DNA of 7,489 bases from NCBI GenBank assembly GCA_016765255.1, contig JAESQI010000216.1:1-7489 (forward strand), given 5' to 3'. A program made the position numbers and the translations under genes. The DNA is from Robiginitomaculum sp. GTDB lineage: Bacteria > Pseudomonadota > Alphaproteobacteria > Caulobacterales > Maricaulaceae. Shown here one piece after another: positions 1 through 6,118 of the stretch. Position 1 is the first letter of the stretch. Every line of letters begins with the position of its first letter. The notes under the pieces were generated by a model. It was given only the letters and a program-made list of their open reading frames with translations, did not search any database and was not told the origin of the DNA.

Positions 1-322
1 CCAACTCATTCAGAAAAAACTCGCCGATATGCAAACGGAGATTACATTGGGATTGCACGCGGCCTTACAAGCAGGCCGCCTCATGGACGCAGGCAAATTA
101 GGCATTGAAGCCATCTCCCTAATCAAGCGCAATAATTGCGGCAAGGCCCTCGATATTGCCCGCCAAGCCCGCGACATGCACGGCGGCAACGGCGTATCAG
201 ACGAATTCCATGTTATCCGCCACGCCATGAACCTCGAAGCCGTCAACACATATGAAGGCACACACGACGTCCACGCACTTATACTAGGGCGGGCCATTAC
301 AGGACTACAGGCGTTTTTCTAA
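1..322 (+). CDS. gcdH: Glutaryl-CoA dehydrogenase, C-terminal part (5' end outside window)
   Basis: This is the C-terminal ~106 residues of an acyl-CoA dehydrogenase-family flavoprotein. The frame is open from base 2 and ends at TAA 320-322. The stretches KRNNCGKALDIARQARDM, GGNG, DE.HVIRHAMNLEAVNTYEG and THD.HALILGRAITG.QAF match the end of human and bacterial glutaryl-CoA dehydrogenase almost residue for residue, which separates it from generic acyl-CoA dehydrogenases. The Glu of NTYEGTHD (codon 254-256) corresponds to the known catalytic base. The enzyme oxidatively decarboxylates glutaryl-CoA to crotonyl-CoA in lysine and tryptophan breakdown, passing electrons to ETF. The FAD-binding N-terminal two thirds lie off the left edge. 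It converges on the regulator gene with 5 bp between stops, so it belongs to a different transcription unit from the phenylacetate genes. The link to them is probably neighbourhood only. Confidence 0.93.
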   Translation, partial: QLIQKKLADMQTEITLGLHAALQAGRLMDAGKLGIEAISLIKRNNCGKALDIARQARDMHGGNGVSDEFHVIRHAMNLEAVNTYEGTHDVHALILGRAITGLQAFF

Positions 323-327
323 AAAAA

Positions 328-933
328 TTATTTTAAAGCGGCGCTAGAAAACCCGTTCATAAAAATATCGCATAAAAGCTTGGCAAAGTGTTCAGGTGAT
401 AATTCTCCGTCTCGTGAAAACCAAGTATGCGTCCAATTGATCATACCGATAAACATCATAGCGATAGGGAATTGCATAGATTTTTCCCGTTCCAAAGTAG
501 GGTTTATAGCAACTAACATTTCTGAAATTGCCTCAATAGGACGGCGCAGCAGGCGGGCAACCTCTCGTCTTTGTGCAGAGTTAAGCGCGTCCATTTCACT
601 TAAGATCAATTTGTGATTGGCTTTAAATTTTAGGTTTTTTAACAAAAGATGGGTAGCAAATTTTTCCAGCTTTGCTGCAGGATCTAAATATTGATCTTCC
701 AAAATAGGTAAAAAAGAGCGGCTGAGACTTTGGGCGTGGCCTCGTAATATTTCGTACAACACTTGTTCTTTTGAGGTAAAATAGTGATAGAGGCGAGATT
801 TTGATGTAGCGCAAGCGTCCGCTATATCAGTAACAGATGTGGCGTGAAATCCGTTTTGTGCAAACAAGCGCGTCGCCTCGTTAAGTATCAGCTGTCGCTT
901 GTGGTCATAATCTTGTGCTTGCGGGCGGGCCAT
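328..933 (-). CDS. paaR: TetR-family transcriptional regulator, probable phenylacetate repressor PaaR
   Basis: A 201-residue protein of usual TetR length. An N-terminal TetR DNA-binding domain spans about residues 11-60, with the helix-turn-helix around 33-58 (SVTDIADACATSKSRLYHYF, then TSKEQVL), typical of the family. The rest is an all-helical ligand and dimerisation domain that cannot be assigned by motif. I start at ATG 931-933 (MARPQAQ...) because a TetR N-terminus normally begins just before the first helix. An upstream ATG at 987 would overlap paaJ by 49 bp and add 18 unlike residues. The Shine-Dalgarno is poor (GAGCGGG about 10 nt upstream), so translation may be coupled to paaJ, whose stop is 5 bp away. 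As last gene of paaG-paaJ-paaR it sits downstream of an operator-like palindrome at 2994-3005, suggesting autoregulation. TetR-type PaaR proteins respond to phenylacetyl-CoA in other Proteobacteria. Assigning that role here is inference from context. The TetR call itself is secure. Confidence 0.88.
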   Translation of the reverse strand: MARPQAQDYDHKRQLILNEATRLFAQNGFHATSVTDIADACATSKSRLYHYFTSKEQVLYEILRGHAQSLSRSFLPILEDQYLDPAAKLEKFATHLLLKNLKFKANHKLILSEMDALNSAQRREVARLLRRPIEAISEMLVAINPTLEREKSMQFPIAMMFIGMINWTHTWFSRDGELSPEHFAKLLCDIFMNGFSSAALK

Positions 934-938
934 AGAAA

Positions 939-2153
939 TTACACCCGCTCTATGATAACCGCAATGCCTTGACCAACACCAATACACATCGTGATAAGGC
1001 CGTACCGCCCCTTGTTTCTCTCGAGTTGGTGTAGGGCGGATTGCGCAATGCGTGTACCGCTCATCCCCAAAGGATGCCCCAGCGCAATGGCGCCGCCGTT
1101 TGGATTTACCCGTTCGTCATCATCTTGCAAACCGAGAGCGCGCATGACCGCCAAACCTTGGGCCGCAAAAGCCTCATTAAGCTCAATCACGTCCATCTGC
1201 TCCAGCTTAAGACCACTGAGAGCCAGCACTTTTTGACTAGCAGGCGCTGGCCCCATACCCATAATGCGCGGTTCTACACCCGCCACACACCCCGCCACAA
1301 TCCGCGCTCGCGGGGTCAAGCCATTGGCTTTCGCAGCAGTCTCCGAGGCTAAAATCATCGCTGCCGCCCCGTCATTGATGCCCGACGTATTGCCAGCCGT
1401 AATCGTCCCGTTTTCGCGAAATGGTGTCCTGAGTTTTGCCAGAACATCCAAAGGGGATAGGCGTAAATGTTCGTCATGCTTTATAGTGATCACCGCCCCT
1501 TTTCGCCCCTTTATATCGACAGGGATTATTTCTTCAGCTAACCGCCCACTCTCTTGCGCCTCCATAGCTTTAACTTGAGAATTATAAGCAAATTGGTCTT
1601 GGGCCTCACGCGAAATATCAAAATCAGCCGCAACATTTTCGGCGGTTTCTGGCATGGAATCCGTGCCGTATTGCGATTTCATCAGCTTATTGACAAACCG
1701 CCAGCCAATCGTGGTGTCATAGCTTTCGCTCACTCTCGAAAATGCAGCAGTCGATTTTGCCGTCACAAAGGGCGCACGCGACATGCTCTCCACCCCGCAT
1801 GCAAGCGCCATATGGCCATCACCCGTTTTGATCAGGCGAGATGCCTGCACAATGGCGTCCAAGCCCGAACCACAAAAACGGTTAAGCGTTACACCCGGCA
1901 CGTCAACGGGTAGGCCCGCCAACAAAACCGCCATACGGCCCACATTGCGGTTGTCTTCGCCCGCTTGATTGGCACATCCCATAAATACATCGTCAATTTT
2001 TGCCCAATCAACTTTGGGGTTACGATTGATCAATTCGCGAATAGGCAATGCCGCCAAATCATCGCTGCGCACAGAGGAAAGCCCACCACCATACCGTCCA
2101 ATTGGTGTACGGATTGCGTCGCAAATAAATGCGTGTGTAAGCTGTTTGGTCAT
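939..2153 (-). CDS. paaJ: 3-oxoadipyl-CoA / 3-oxo-5,6-dehydrosuberyl-CoA thiolase PaaJ
   Basis: A 404-residue thiolase of full family length. The N-terminal half has the nucleophilic cysteine in NRFCGSG (Cys94). The C-terminal half has the substrate-pocket motif NEAFAAQ (326-332), the catalytic histidine in GHPLGMSGTR (His360) and the acid/base cysteine in CIGVGQG (Cys390). In phenylacetate breakdown PaaJ acts twice. It cleaves 3-oxo-5,6-dehydrosuberyl-CoA early and 3-oxoadipyl-CoA at the end, the latter giving acetyl-CoA and succinyl-CoA. The start CRTPIGRYGGGLSSVR-type region (DAIRTPIGRYGG, 12-23) is characteristic of the PcaF/PaaJ subgroup rather than acetyl-CoA acetyltransferases. PcaF of the beta-ketoadipate pathway cannot be excluded by sequence alone. 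Lying 2 bp downstream of paaG settles it as PaaJ. The ATG at 2153 has an AAAGGGA Shine-Dalgarno 7 nt upstream, inside the last codons of paaG, so the two are probably translationally coupled. Confidence 0.94.
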   Translation of the reverse strand: MTKQLTHAFICDAIRTPIGRYGGGLSSVRSDDLAALPIRELINRNPKVDWAKIDDVFMGCANQAGEDNRNVGRMAVLLAGLPVDVPGVTLNRFCGSGLDAIVQASRLIKTGDGHMALACGVESMSRAPFVTAKSTAAFSRVSESYDTTIGWRFVNKLMKSQYGTDSMPETAENVAADFDISREAQDQFAYNSQVKAMEAQESGRLAEEIIPVDIKGRKGAVITIKHDEHLRLSPLDVLAKLRTPFRENGTITAGNTSGINDGAAAMILASETAAKANGLTPRARIVAGCVAGVEPRIMGMGPAPASQKVLALSGLKLEQMDVIELNEAFAAQGLAVMRALGLQDDDERVNPNGGAIALGHPLGMSGTRIAQSALHQLERNKGRYGLITMCIGVGQGIAVIIERV

Positions 2154-2155
2154 TG

Positions 2156-2947
2156 TTATTTCCCTTTAAACGCTGGTTTACGCTTGGCCATAAACGCACC
2201 GACACCCTCTTTGTAATCCTCGGAGAACCCAGCTTGTTGCTGCCATTTTTGCTCATATGCCAATTGTGTGTCCAGATCATTATCAAAGGATTGGCGAATG
2301 GCTTTGCGGGTCAACTCAAACCCAAGCGTTGGCCGCTTGGCCAAGGACGCCGCCATTTTAAACGCCTCGTCAAATAACAACTCGTCATCATATACGTCCC
2401 AGATCAGTCCCCAATCTTTGGCAGTTTCCGCCTTTAAGGGTGTTGCCAACAAAGCCAGTCCCATAGCGCGAGCCTGACCAATATTTCTGGGTAAAATATA
2501 AGTACCGCCACTATCGGGGATCAGGCCTATATTGGAAAACACTTGCACAAATTTGGCCGAACGTGCCGCCAAAACAATATCAAAGGCCAGAGCTAAATTG
2601 GCACCCGCCCCCGCTGCCACGCCGTTGACTGCGCAAATGGTCGGAATATTTGAACGGTGCAGACGTTTAATCAGCGGGTTATAAAACCGTCCAATGGTCT
2701 CGCCCAAATCCACAGGCGCGGAACCCGGAGCCACATTGCGGTCAGACAGGTCTTGACCCGCGCAAAAACCCCGCCCCGCCCCCGTTAGCAACAAACACCG
2801 AATGGTCGCGTCCGCTTCAACTTTATCCAAAGCTTCGCCAAGAGCAATATGTTGCGCCTCATTAAATGAGTTGAGTTTTTCAGGACGGTTAAGCGTGATG
2901 ATACCAACGCCTTCTTTGACACTAAAAAGAATGGGGTTGTCTGTCAT
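2156..2947 (-). CDS. paaG: 2-(1,2-epoxy-1,2-dihydrophenyl)acetyl-CoA isomerase PaaG
   Basis: A 263-residue crotonase-superfamily enzyme, about the same length as E. coli PaaG (262). PaaG converts the ring 1,2-epoxide of phenylacetyl-CoA to the seven-membered oxepin-CoA, and also shifts double bonds in later intermediates. Visible hallmarks are TLNRPEKLNSFN (18-29), the CoA-binding and oxyanion-hole motif GAGRGFCAGQDLSDRNV (56-72), the second oxyanion segment NGVAAGAGANLAL (108-120) and GLIPDSGGTY (141-150) with the conserved active-site aspartate Asp145. The near identity of GFCAGQDL.DRNV, RFYNPL and AARSAKFV to E. coli PaaG sets it apart from other enoyl-CoA hydratases. A longer reading frame begins at 3067, but I use ATG 2945-2947. 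It has a good Shine-Dalgarno (AAGGTG, 6 nt away) and matches the family N-terminus, whereas the extra 40 residues would cover the promoter and the start of paaZ. It is the first gene of the paaG-paaJ-regulator operon. Confidence 0.95.
   Translation of the reverse strand: MTDNPILFSVKEGVGIITLNRPEKLNSFNEAQHIALGEALDKVEADATIRCLLLTGAGRGFCAGQDLSDRNVAPGSAPVDLGETIGRFYNPLIKRLHRSNIPTICAVNGVAAGAGANLALAFDIVLAARSAKFVQVFSNIGLIPDSGGTYILPRNIGQARAMGLALLATPLKAETAKDWGLIWDVYDDELLFDEAFKMAASLAKRPTLGFELTRKAIRQSFDNDLDTQLAYEQKWQQQAGFSEDYKEGVGAFMAKRKPAFKGK
2161..2167 (-). promoter_or_regulatory. Ribosome binding site of paaJ, inside the end of paaG
   Basis: The minus strand reads AAAGGGA, 7 nt before the paaJ ATG (2151-2153). 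It lies within the last codons of paaG, so ribosomes finishing paaG uncover or pass directly over it. This suggests translational coupling. Confidence 0.75.
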
Positions 2948-2953
2948 AATAAA

Positions 2954-2959
2954 CACCTT
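2954..2959 (-). promoter_or_regulatory. Ribosome binding site of paaG
   Basis: On the minus strand this reads AAGGTG, 6 nt before ATG 2945-2947. It supports that start over the in-frame ATG 120 bp further upstream. Confidence 0.75.
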
Positions 2960-2978
2960 GGATATTTTGGATAATCTC

Positions 2979-3007
2979 TGTATGACAATAACAGACCGTA
3001 CGGTCAA
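2979..3007 (-). promoter_or_regulatory. Proposed paaG-paaJ-paaR operon promoter
   Basis: On the minus strand TTGACC (plus positions 3002-3007) matches the -35 consensus in five of six bases and is formed partly by the operator arm. At 17 bp spacing the -10 is only CATACA (2979-2984), a weak match. The layout mirrors the paaA promoter at 5070-5098, which raises confidence in the -35 but not in the exact -10. Confidence 0.45.
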
Positions 3008-3012
3008 ATAAT
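2982..3012 (+). promoter_or_regulatory. Proposed paaZ promoter
   Basis: A -35-like ATGACA (2982-2987; five of six to TTGACA) and a -10-like AATAAT (3007-3012; five of six to TATAAT) are separated by 19 bp, slightly longer than ideal. The operator palindrome fills the spacer. A transcript would start near 3019, leaving a leader of roughly 20 nt with the ribosome site at 3025-3031. Confidence 0.5.
2994..3005. promoter_or_regulatory. Perfect 12-bp palindromic operator between paaG and paaZ
   Basis: GACCGTACGGTC is identical on both strands, as expected for a dimeric TetR repressor site. A near copy, GACCGAACGGTC, stands before paaA at 5072-5083. No other gene gap in the window has one. The site covers the -35-like TTGACC of the proposed paaG promoter (minus strand) and lies between the -35 and -10 of the proposed paaZ promoter (plus strand), so one bound repressor could block both. 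The linked TetR gene at 328-933 is the obvious candidate binder. The palindrome and its repeat are seen directly. The binding protein is inferred. Confidence 0.82.
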
Positions 3013-3024
3013 AGCTTTCTTTGT

Positions 3025-3031
3025 AAAAGGG
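3025..3031 (+). promoter_or_regulatory. Ribosome binding site of paaZ
   Basis: AAAAGGG ends 6 nt before ATG 3038-3040, fixing that start. The spacer between them contains a lone CGGTC half-site (3033-3037). Confidence 0.7.
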
Positions 3032-3037
3032 TCGGTC

Positions 3038-5062
3038 ATGATACTTCAAAATTACGCTGAGGGACATTGGGTTGCAGGTCAGAATAATTTCCGCACCCTA
3101 AAAGATTCTGTGACAGGAAAATACATCGCTAAAACCTCATCCGAGGGCTTAAACTTCGAAGCCATGCTCGACTATGCCCGCAATGTTGGCGGGCCCAATT
3201 TGCGGAAATTTGGCTTTCATGATCGAGCTTATATGCTCAAAGCCTTGGCTAGCTATCTCATGTCGCGCAAGGAAGAACTTTACGAGCTGTCCTATTCAAC
3301 GGGTGCAACCCGCAAGGATAGCTGGATTGATATTGAGGGTGGGTTTGGCACTTTGTTTTTTGCCTCCTCAAAAGCCAGACGCGATATGCCTGACGGGCCT
3401 GTACATGTAGAAGGTGATTTGGAAAATTTGTCGCGAGGGGGCACATTTATGGGCCAGCATATTGCGACGCCATTGCGCGGTGCGGCCATTCATATCAACG
3501 CCTATAATTTTCCGATCTGGGGCGCGCTGGAAAAATTTGGCCCCGCCTTTATCGCGGGCGTACCCGTTATCATAAAGCCTGCTACTGTCGGATCATACCT
3601 AACCGAAGCTATGGTCAAAATGATGGTAGAGGCTGATATTTTACCCAAAGGGGCCGTGCAGCTTATTGTCGGCAGTACGGGTGATCTTCTGGATCATGTG
3701 GGATGCCAAGATGTTGTGTCTTTTACAGGCTCCGCTCGCACGGCCAGCAAACTCCGCTCTGCCGCGCCGATCATGCAAAACTCCACTCGGTTTATCGCCG
3801 AACAGGACAGTCTGAATGGCTGTGTCTTAGGTTTGGACGCAGGGCCTGATACACCAGAATTTGATCTATTTATCAAAGAAATCGTCAGCGAAATATCTGT
3901 CAAAGCAGGACAAAAATGTACGGCCATACGCCGCGCACTGGTGCCCGCAAAATATATGGACATTGCCGCGAAAGCTCTGAAAGAAAAACTAGATACGATC
4001 ACCATTGGTGATCCTCGTGTCAAAGACACGCGCATGGGCGCACTGGCGGGGTTAAGCCAGCGTCAAGATGTACTGGATAAAGTGGAAATCCTCGCAAGTG
4101 AAAACCGGGTCATCATTGGTGATTTGGATAAGTTCGCAAACAGTGACGGCGCATTTTTATCGCCCATTATTATGCGCTGCGATGACCCATTAAACAAATC
4201 CATTGTCCACGAGGTCGAAGCTTTTGGCCCCGTCTCAACACTCATGGCTTATGAAAATACGGACGAGGCTATCGCCCTTTTACAAAAAGGCGGTGGGTCA
4301 TTGGTAGCCTCCATATTTAGTTATGACCGAAACTTTACCCGCGATCTTGTTCTGGGCGGAGCGGCTTTTCATGGACGTATGCTCCTAGCTGACCGCGACA
4401 GCGCCGCCGAGTCCACTGGCCACGGCTCCCCCCTACCCCATCTTGTTCACGGCGGGCCAGGACGGGCGGGCGGCGGCGAAGAAATGGGTGGCACAAGGGG
4501 CGTATTACATTATATGCAACGCACAGCCATTCAAGGCAGTCCAGCCGCTATTGCCAATATTACAGGCCAGTGGTTACCAAGCGCGCCCGAAATCAAAGCC
4601 ACCGAGCATCCATTTCGCAAAACCTATCACCAGCTTAATGTCGGCGAAACCTTACACACGAAATCGCGAAAAATTACGGTCAAGGAGATCGAACTATTTG
4701 CCAATACCACAGGCGATAAATTTTATGCCCATATGAACCCAGACGCGGCCTCGGCCAATCCTTTTTTTGAAGACAGAGTGGCCCATGGATATCTGCTGCT
4801 TTCTTGGGCGGCGGGCCTGTTTGTCGAGCCTAATCCTGGCCCCGTTCTTGCCAATACGGGTCTTAATAACCTCGCCTTTATGACACCTGTCTACGCGGGC
4901 GACGAGATCAAAGTCCGCCTGACCGTCAAGCGCAAAAAACGCCGCACCGAAGACTACGGCGAAGTCGGTTGGGACGTTGAAATCACCAACCAGAAAGATG
5001 AAATATGCGCCCGCTACGAACTCTTGACCATGGTCGCATTTGATAACCCATATGAACAATAA
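3038..5062 (+). CDS. paaZ: Bifunctional PaaZ: oxepin-CoA hydrolase / 3-oxo-5,6-dehydrosuberyl-CoA semialdehyde dehydrogenase
   Basis: A 674-residue two-domain enzyme (E. coli PaaZ has 681). Residues 1 to about 515 form an NADP-type aldehyde dehydrogenase, with NAYNFPIWGALEKFGPA (154-170), the cofactor segment KPATVG (180-185), the glutamate Glu255 in FIAEQDSLN and the nucleophile Cys294 in KAGQKCTAIRR. The conserved STGHGSPLP..VHGGPGRAGGGEE stretch (459-482) follows. Residues from about 520 form a MaoC/hot-dog hydratase with Asp560 and His565 in TTGDKFYAHMN and the VAHGYLLLS segment (581-589). The C-terminal domain opens oxepin-CoA hydrolytically to a reactive semialdehyde, and the N-terminal domain oxidises it. 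Both active sites look intact, so the full route rather than the tropone-type shunt seen with crippled dehydrogenase domains is predicted. The gene is divergent from paaG and followed after 42 bp by paaA, which has its own promoter-like region. Start is ATG 3038 with a strong ribosome site. Confidence 0.95.
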   Translation: MILQNYAEGHWVAGQNNFRTLKDSVTGKYIAKTSSEGLNFEAMLDYARNVGGPNLRKFGFHDRAYMLKALASYLMSRKEELYELSYSTGATRKDSWIDIEGGFGTLFFASSKARRDMPDGPVHVEGDLENLSRGGTFMGQHIATPLRGAAIHINAYNFPIWGALEKFGPAFIAGVPVIIKPATVGSYLTEAMVKMMVEADILPKGAVQLIVGSTGDLLDHVGCQDVVSFTGSARTASKLRSAAPIMQNSTRFIAEQDSLNGCVLGLDAGPDTPEFDLFIKEIVSEISVKAGQKCTAIRRALVPAKYMDIAAKALKEKLDTITIGDPRVKDTRMGALAGLSQRQDVLDKVEILASENRVIIGDLDKFANSDGAFLSPIIMRCDDPLNKSIVHEVEAFGPVSTLMAYENTDEAIALLQKGGGSLVASIFSYDRNFTRDLVLGGAAFHGRMLLADRDSAAESTGHGSPLPHLVHGGPGRAGGGEEMGGTRGVLHYMQRTAIQGSPAAIANITGQWLPSAPEIKATEHPFRKTYHQLNVGETLHTKSRKITVKEIELFANTTGDKFYAHMNPDAASANPFFEDRVAHGYLLLSWAAGLFVEPNPGPVLANTGLNNLAFMTPVYAGDEIKVRLTVKRKKRRTEDYGEVGWDVEITNQKDEICARYELLTMVAFDNPYEQ

Positions 5063-5069
5063 TAGTTAA

Positions 5070-5098
5070 TTGACCGAACGGTCTGCTTATTGTAGAAA
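5070..5098 (+). promoter_or_regulatory. Proposed paaABCD promoter
   Basis: TTGACC (5070-5075; five of six) and TAGAAA (5093-5098; four of six to TATAAT) are 17 bp apart, the preferred spacing. The operator at 5072-5083 overlaps the -35. Because the -10 ends only 6 nt before the ATG at 5105, a transcript from it would be leaderless or nearly so. Confidence 0.5.
5072..5083. promoter_or_regulatory. Second operator, before paaA
   Basis: GACCGAACGGTC has the same GACCG and CGGTC arms as the site at 2994-3005, with AA instead of TA in the centre. It sits 21 bp before the paaA ATG, overlapping the TTGACC -35 hexamer, where a bound repressor would block RNA polymerase. Flanks are also shared: TTGACCG on the left, and TG followed by TTATTGT on the right, with one extra C here. 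The conservation beyond the palindrome suggests a copied promoter-operator module. That the linked TetR protein binds both is inferred. Confidence 0.8.
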
Positions 5099-5104
5099 GT
5101 CCTT

Positions 5105-6106
5105 ATGTATTCAACTGACCTTAGAACCGACACAGAAAAAAAAGCCCAAGCCGTAACGGCAAGTGAAGACGCCGCCCTATGGGAGGCTTTCCAAAAGCGT
5201 ATTGACGCAGGCGATATTATCGAAGCCAAAGACGCTATGCCTGAAAAATACCGGGCAACATTGGTGCGGCAAATTTCTCAACACGCCCATAGCGAAATTG
5301 TTGGCATGCTGCCAGAAGGCAATTGGGTCACCCGCGCGCCTAGCCTAAAACGAAAGCTTATCCTGCTGGCAAAAATTCAAGACGAAGCAGGTCACGGACT
5401 TTATCTCTATAGCGCAGCGGAAACCTTGGGCCGAAGTCGCGACGATATGGTGGCTGATTTGCTGTCTGGTAAAGCTAAGTTTTCAACTATTTTCACCTAC
5501 CCAACCCCAACTTGGGCCGACATTGGCACAGTGGGATGGCTGGTAGACGGCGCGGCCATCGTCAACCAAATTCCTCTTTGTCGATGCTCTTACGGCCCCT
5601 ATGCACGCGCTATGGTAAGGGTATGCAAGGAAGAAAGTTTCCATCAGCGCCAAGGCTACGAAATTGTTACCACCATGGCTCGTGGTGCACCCGAGCAAAA
5701 AGCCATGGCCCAAGAAAGCCTCAACCGCATGTGGTGGCCAAGCTTGATGATGTTTGGGCCGTCTGATGCTGCCTCCCTACATTCATCGCAAAATATGAAG
5801 TGGAATATCAAACGCCATTCCAATGATGTATTGCGGCAAAGATTTATCGACGCCACCGTGCCGCAAGCTGAAATTCTTGGTCTCACCATTCCTGATCCCG
5901 ACCTCGTGTGGAATAAAGAAAGAGAGGCTTATGACTTTGGCGAGATCAATTGGGACGAGTTCTGGGCCGTGCTCAAAGACGGCGGCCAGTGCGGCAAAAG
6001 CCGTCTTCGCGCTCGCCGCGCTGCCCACGACAACGGGACATGGGTACGCGAAGCCGCAGGCGCATATGCCAAAAAACACAAAACCCGCGTCGGCAAAGCG
6101 GCTTAA
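5105..6106 (+). CDS. paaA: Phenylacetyl-CoA 1,2-epoxidase catalytic subunit PaaA
   Basis: A 333-residue ferritin-like di-iron protein, the catalytic subunit of the PaaABC(D)E multicomponent oxygenase that adds one oxygen atom to the ring of phenylacetyl-CoA, forming the 1,2-epoxide. Conserved stretches matching E. coli PaaA include VRQISQHAHSEIVGMLPEGNW (54-74), LLAKIQDEAGHGLYLYSAAE (87-106), WADIGTVGWLVDGAAIVNQ (137-155), SYGPYARAM and CKEESFHQRQG (174-184), WWPSLMMFGP and TVPQAEILGL. Probable iron ligands are Glu64, Glu94, His97 (E-x-x-H), Asp149, Glu177 and His180 (second E-x-x-H). Lys90 corresponds to the unusual lysine near the metal site in PaaA. It is about 24 residues longer than the E. 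coli protein at the N-terminus. Many non-enteric PaaA proteins have this extension, beginning MY..., which supports ATG 5105. There is no clear Shine-Dalgarno, only AGAAAG nearby. It is the first gene of paaABCD. Confidence 0.96.
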   Translation: MYSTDLRTDTEKKAQAVTASEDAALWEAFQKRIDAGDIIEAKDAMPEKYRATLVRQISQHAHSEIVGMLPEGNWVTRAPSLKRKLILLAKIQDEAGHGLYLYSAAETLGRSRDDMVADLLSGKAKFSTIFTYPTPTWADIGTVGWLVDGAAIVNQIPLCRCSYGPYARAMVRVCKEESFHQRQGYEIVTTMARGAPEQKAMAQESLNRMWWPSLMMFGPSDAASLHSSQNMKWNIKRHSNDVLRQRFIDATVPQAEILGLTIPDPDLVWNKEREAYDFGEINWDEFWAVLKDGGQCGKSRLRARRAAHDNGTWVREAAGAYAKKHKTRVGKAA

Positions 6107-6109
6107 GGA
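6105..6109 (+). promoter_or_regulatory. Ribosome binding site of paaB, overlapping the paaA stop codon
   Basis: AAGGA overlaps the paaA TAA (6104-6106). It abuts ATG 6110 with no spacing but lies 9 nt before the in-frame ATG 6119, so the second start is favoured. Confidence 0.65.
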
Positions 6110-6118
6110 ATGACGAAT

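Noticed and set aside
321..336. A/T-rich imperfect inverted repeat (TAAAAAAATTATTTTA) at the gcdH/regulator junction as a bidirectional terminator
   Set aside because: The stem would be almost pure A/T with mismatches, too weak to support an intrinsic terminator call.
934..987. Possible 18-residue extension of the TetR regulator from an ATG at 987
   Set aside because: It overlaps the end of paaJ, is rich in Trp, Cys and His unlike a TetR N-terminus, and has no supporting ribosome site.
2978..2994. Short inverted repeat CTGT...ACAG beside the main operator
   Set aside because: Four-base arms with a 9-base gap are expected by chance, and the paaA promoter has no counterpart.
2948..3067. Possible 40-residue N-terminal extension of PaaG from an ATG at 3067
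   Set aside because: It would run through the operator and promoters and overlap the paaZ start. The ATG at 2947 has a strong ribosome site and matches the PaaG family N-terminus.
3694..4035. Antisense reading frame of 113 codons within paaZ
   Set aside because: It lies opposite a strongly conserved catalytic stretch of PaaZ, and its translation shows no recognisable motif. It is explained as a shadow of paaZ codon usage.
4694..5059. Antisense reading frame of 121 codons opposite the PaaZ hydratase domain
   Set aside because: No family resemblance. The plus strand is clearly coding here, so it is treated as a shadow.
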